Below, piece after piece: positions 62,589 to 64,000 of a stretch of DNA of 64,000 bases. Origin of the DNA: Glebionis coronaria (lineage: Eukaryota > Streptophyta > Magnoliopsida > Asterales > Asteraceae); contig JANFOE010000052.1 in the NCBI GenBank assembly GCA_025667525.1, positions 1-64,000 of the forward strand. The letters are read 5' to 3'. Positions within the stretch are counted from its first letter, which is position 1. Each line of letters opens with the position of its first letter. The notes under the pieces are model-generated. The model had not been told where the DNA came from. It was given only the letters and a program-made list of their open reading frames with translations, and searched no databases. Position numbers and translations under genes: made by a program.

Positions 62589-63524
62589 GATGATGGTGTC
62601 TCAAATGATGAAGTGACTTCGGATCTTAAGTAGATATGGTGTGATTGTGTTGTTGGTGAAATTCCAAAAATTACGATTTTTTCTCAGTCCGACTATAAAT
62701 TCCTCAGTCCGACAAAACGGTAGGCTGAAAAATTTTGTATGGCCAAATTTTGAAATTGAGTTAGAAATAGCCAAAAACTAGTAGAGAAATAATTTGATTT
62801 TACTTGACCTAAAAAAATTAACTCGTTTTTTTTTTTAATCTTCGTGTAAACTATCTTCCGGGACTAGTCTAGATAGTGGCTAAGTCTAACAAATACTCAA
62901 ACAAAATTTAACTAAACAGATCTCAATGTCCCATCGCAATGTTGTCCCATCGCAATGTTGTCCCATCGCAATGTCTGTCGTAATGACCTGTCGCAATGTC
63001 TGTCGCAATGACCTGTCGCAATGTCCTGTCGCAATGACCCCTGTCGCAATGTCCTGTCGCAATAACCCTGTCGCAATGACCTGTATCGGAATACCCTTAC
63101 TATTGCAATGTGGCAAATAAAATTTTGATAGAGTAATGTTTCACTTTGCATTAATTCCGTCGCAATCCACGATTGCAATGTACGATCGCAATCCACTTCG
63201 GAATCAGGGGTATCGCCATAACTGATCGCAAAGTAAATCCCTAGAGTTATTGCGATCAAACTGTCCTTTCTTGTACTTTCTGATGGAAACTCTGTTGTAA
63301 TGTGGGTACTTTTCCGAAACTTTAGGTAAAAAATGAGATTTTTGCCAAGAAAAAACATGATTTTATCCAAACCAAATCAACCAAATCCCTACCACAACTA
63401 TGTAGGAGATGTTTATCAAGATTTAGAGCACGGAAAACACAAAAAAAATTTGAATTCGAGAGATAAAATAAAGATCAAAACATTCGAATCAAATAAAAAC
63501 ACCACAAACAATCACAAATTTACC
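62589..63524 (-). other. 5' leader of F
   Basis: About 940 bp between primer site and frame. Contains TCAGTCCGAC twice (about 62686-62711) and the GTCGCAATG minisatellite. No gene seen; short frames here translate the minisatellite. Confidence 0.65.
62929..63090. repeat. Minisatellite of TCGCAATG-containing units in F leader
   Basis: Starts with three copies of a 15-16 bp unit (GTCCCATCGCAATGTT) and continues as irregular 11-13 bp units (CTGTCGCAATGAC and variants) for about 160 bp. Decayed relatives (GATCGCAATCC, GATTGCAATG) continue to about 63190. Confidence 0.9.
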
Positions 63525-63542
63525 CCATGGCGATTGATACCA
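63525..63542 (-). other. Primer binding site of F, initiator-Met-like
   Basis: Minus-strand TGGTATCA (63535-63542) begins two bases after the 5' LTR and matches the first 8 nt of the usual iMet complement; the following bases (ATCGCC) do not. Confidence 0.65.
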
Positions 63543-63544
63543 AT

Positions 63545-63941
63545 TGTTGTCCCATAAATTTAGATAATAGAACACAAATTAAAGTAAGAGAATAGATGAA
63601 GAAGATGAATTCTAGAGAGAGAAACTAGAGAGAGAAAAGAGAGAGAAGTGTGTGAAAACTTGGTGAATATTAGATAAGGAGAATTAGAGAAATGAGACAA
63701 CCAACTTCTCCTTACATGCAAGGAGAGGTTTATATAGCCTTGCCTACATGTAGCATGATGGGCTATATGATAATGGGTCGGGCTTTCCTTCTGGGCTTTG
63801 GTTACTTATGAATGAACCTTAGCTTAAAGTTAAGCCCGTAATACACGACTAATCTACTACCTATTACAAGGTTCTAATATACGATACATAATAAACATAT
63901 GACCGAGCATTCTTGTTTGACTCAATATTTTGAGGCTAACA
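63545..63941 (-). repeat. 5' LTR of F
   Basis: Minus strand: TGTTAGCCTC...GGGACAACA, 397 bp. Matches 56232-56589 with a 39 bp segment (about 63867-63909) absent from that copy. Confidence 0.92.
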
Positions 63942-64000
63942 TTCTGTTATCCGAAATGATCTCTCCTGGAAAACCAAAACGGCATAAAATATTTTCCCAA
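63942..64000 (-). pseudogene. Integrase core fragment of element G, upstream part
   Basis: Minus-strand translation gives WENILCRFGFPGEIISDN, the segment with the second catalytic Asp, which continues directly into GKQFADNPF at 56231 once F and one target copy are set aside. Runs off the window. Confidence 0.8.

Larger units (their letters stand above)
56232..63941 (-). mobile_element. Element F: non-autonomous Copia-like retrotransposon
   Basis: A 7.7 kb minus-strand element with short LTRs (397 bp 5', 358 bp 3'), iMet-like primer site, minisatellite-bearing leader, one broken Gag-like frame, a 2.4 kb 3' noncoding region and a polypurine tract. Short TGTT...AACA LTRs, the primer type and the Gag style point to Copia. 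No integrase, RT or RNase H is visible, so mobilisation required helper proteins. It lies inside the G integrase. Confidence 0.85.

Noticed and set aside
62886..63370. Repetitive array considered as CRISPR or as small repetitive proteins
   Set aside because: Units are contiguous with no spacers of uniform size, and the genome is a plant; the frames just translate the minisatellite.

Overview
This 64 kb window looks like gene-poor, AT-rich plant nuclear heterochromatin built almost entirely of LTR retrotransposons nested inside one another. I see no host gene, rRNA or canonical tRNA gene. Protein style (Athila-type Gag-Pol, Tekay/Del remnants, a Tat integrase, a coiled-coil Copia Gag) resembles what I remember from daisy-family (Asteraceae) genomes, for example Tanacetum or Artemisia. 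That assignment is an inference.

Layout. The oldest layer is a Tat-type Gypsy element G on the minus strand, seen only as integrase pieces at 55910-56231 and 63942-64000. A Copia element F (56232-63941, minus) splits those pieces. A decayed Tekay/Del-type element E (visible 24535-55909, plus) abuts the other end of G and probably inserted into it. The E 5' LTR was entered by an Athila-like LTR, D (22356-24534). D was entered by Athila-like element A (1-22355, plus; its 5' end is off the window). A was entered by B (3455-15045, plus; target duplication ACGTC). The inferred nesting is G > E > D > A > B. Separately, E's pol was entered by Athila element C (33934-50025, minus; target duplication AGGGG). 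After A, D and E were stacked, a 3.1 kb chimeric block (end of A LTR + D + end of E LTR + E primer site + TA microsatellite) became three tandem, nearly identical copies (22196-31980).

How the parts relate. C is the best-preserved autonomous element: both LTRs (about 3.9 kb), a tRNA-Asp-type primer site, a polypurine tract and one Gag-Pol frame of about 1,910 codons interrupted by a single TAG between RNase H and integrase. B has LTR ends, leader, primer site, polypurine tract and a 1.8 kb 3' noncoding region of the same family but no pol. It carries instead an unrelated reading frame (Cys4 zinc-ribbon-like N-terminus, coiled-coil-like middle, acidic C-terminal part), so it looks like a non-autonomous partner. 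F is likewise non-autonomous: one Gag-like coiled-coil frame of about 1,195 codons and no pol.

The least ordinary signals are structural. LTR families A, B, C and F each place the 3' end of their TATA box inside a hairpin. A, B and C share a second hairpin about 2.3 kb into the LTR whose stem sequence differs completely while pairing is kept, and an LTR-terminal hairpin with a compensatory change. All alignments and counts were made by eye.
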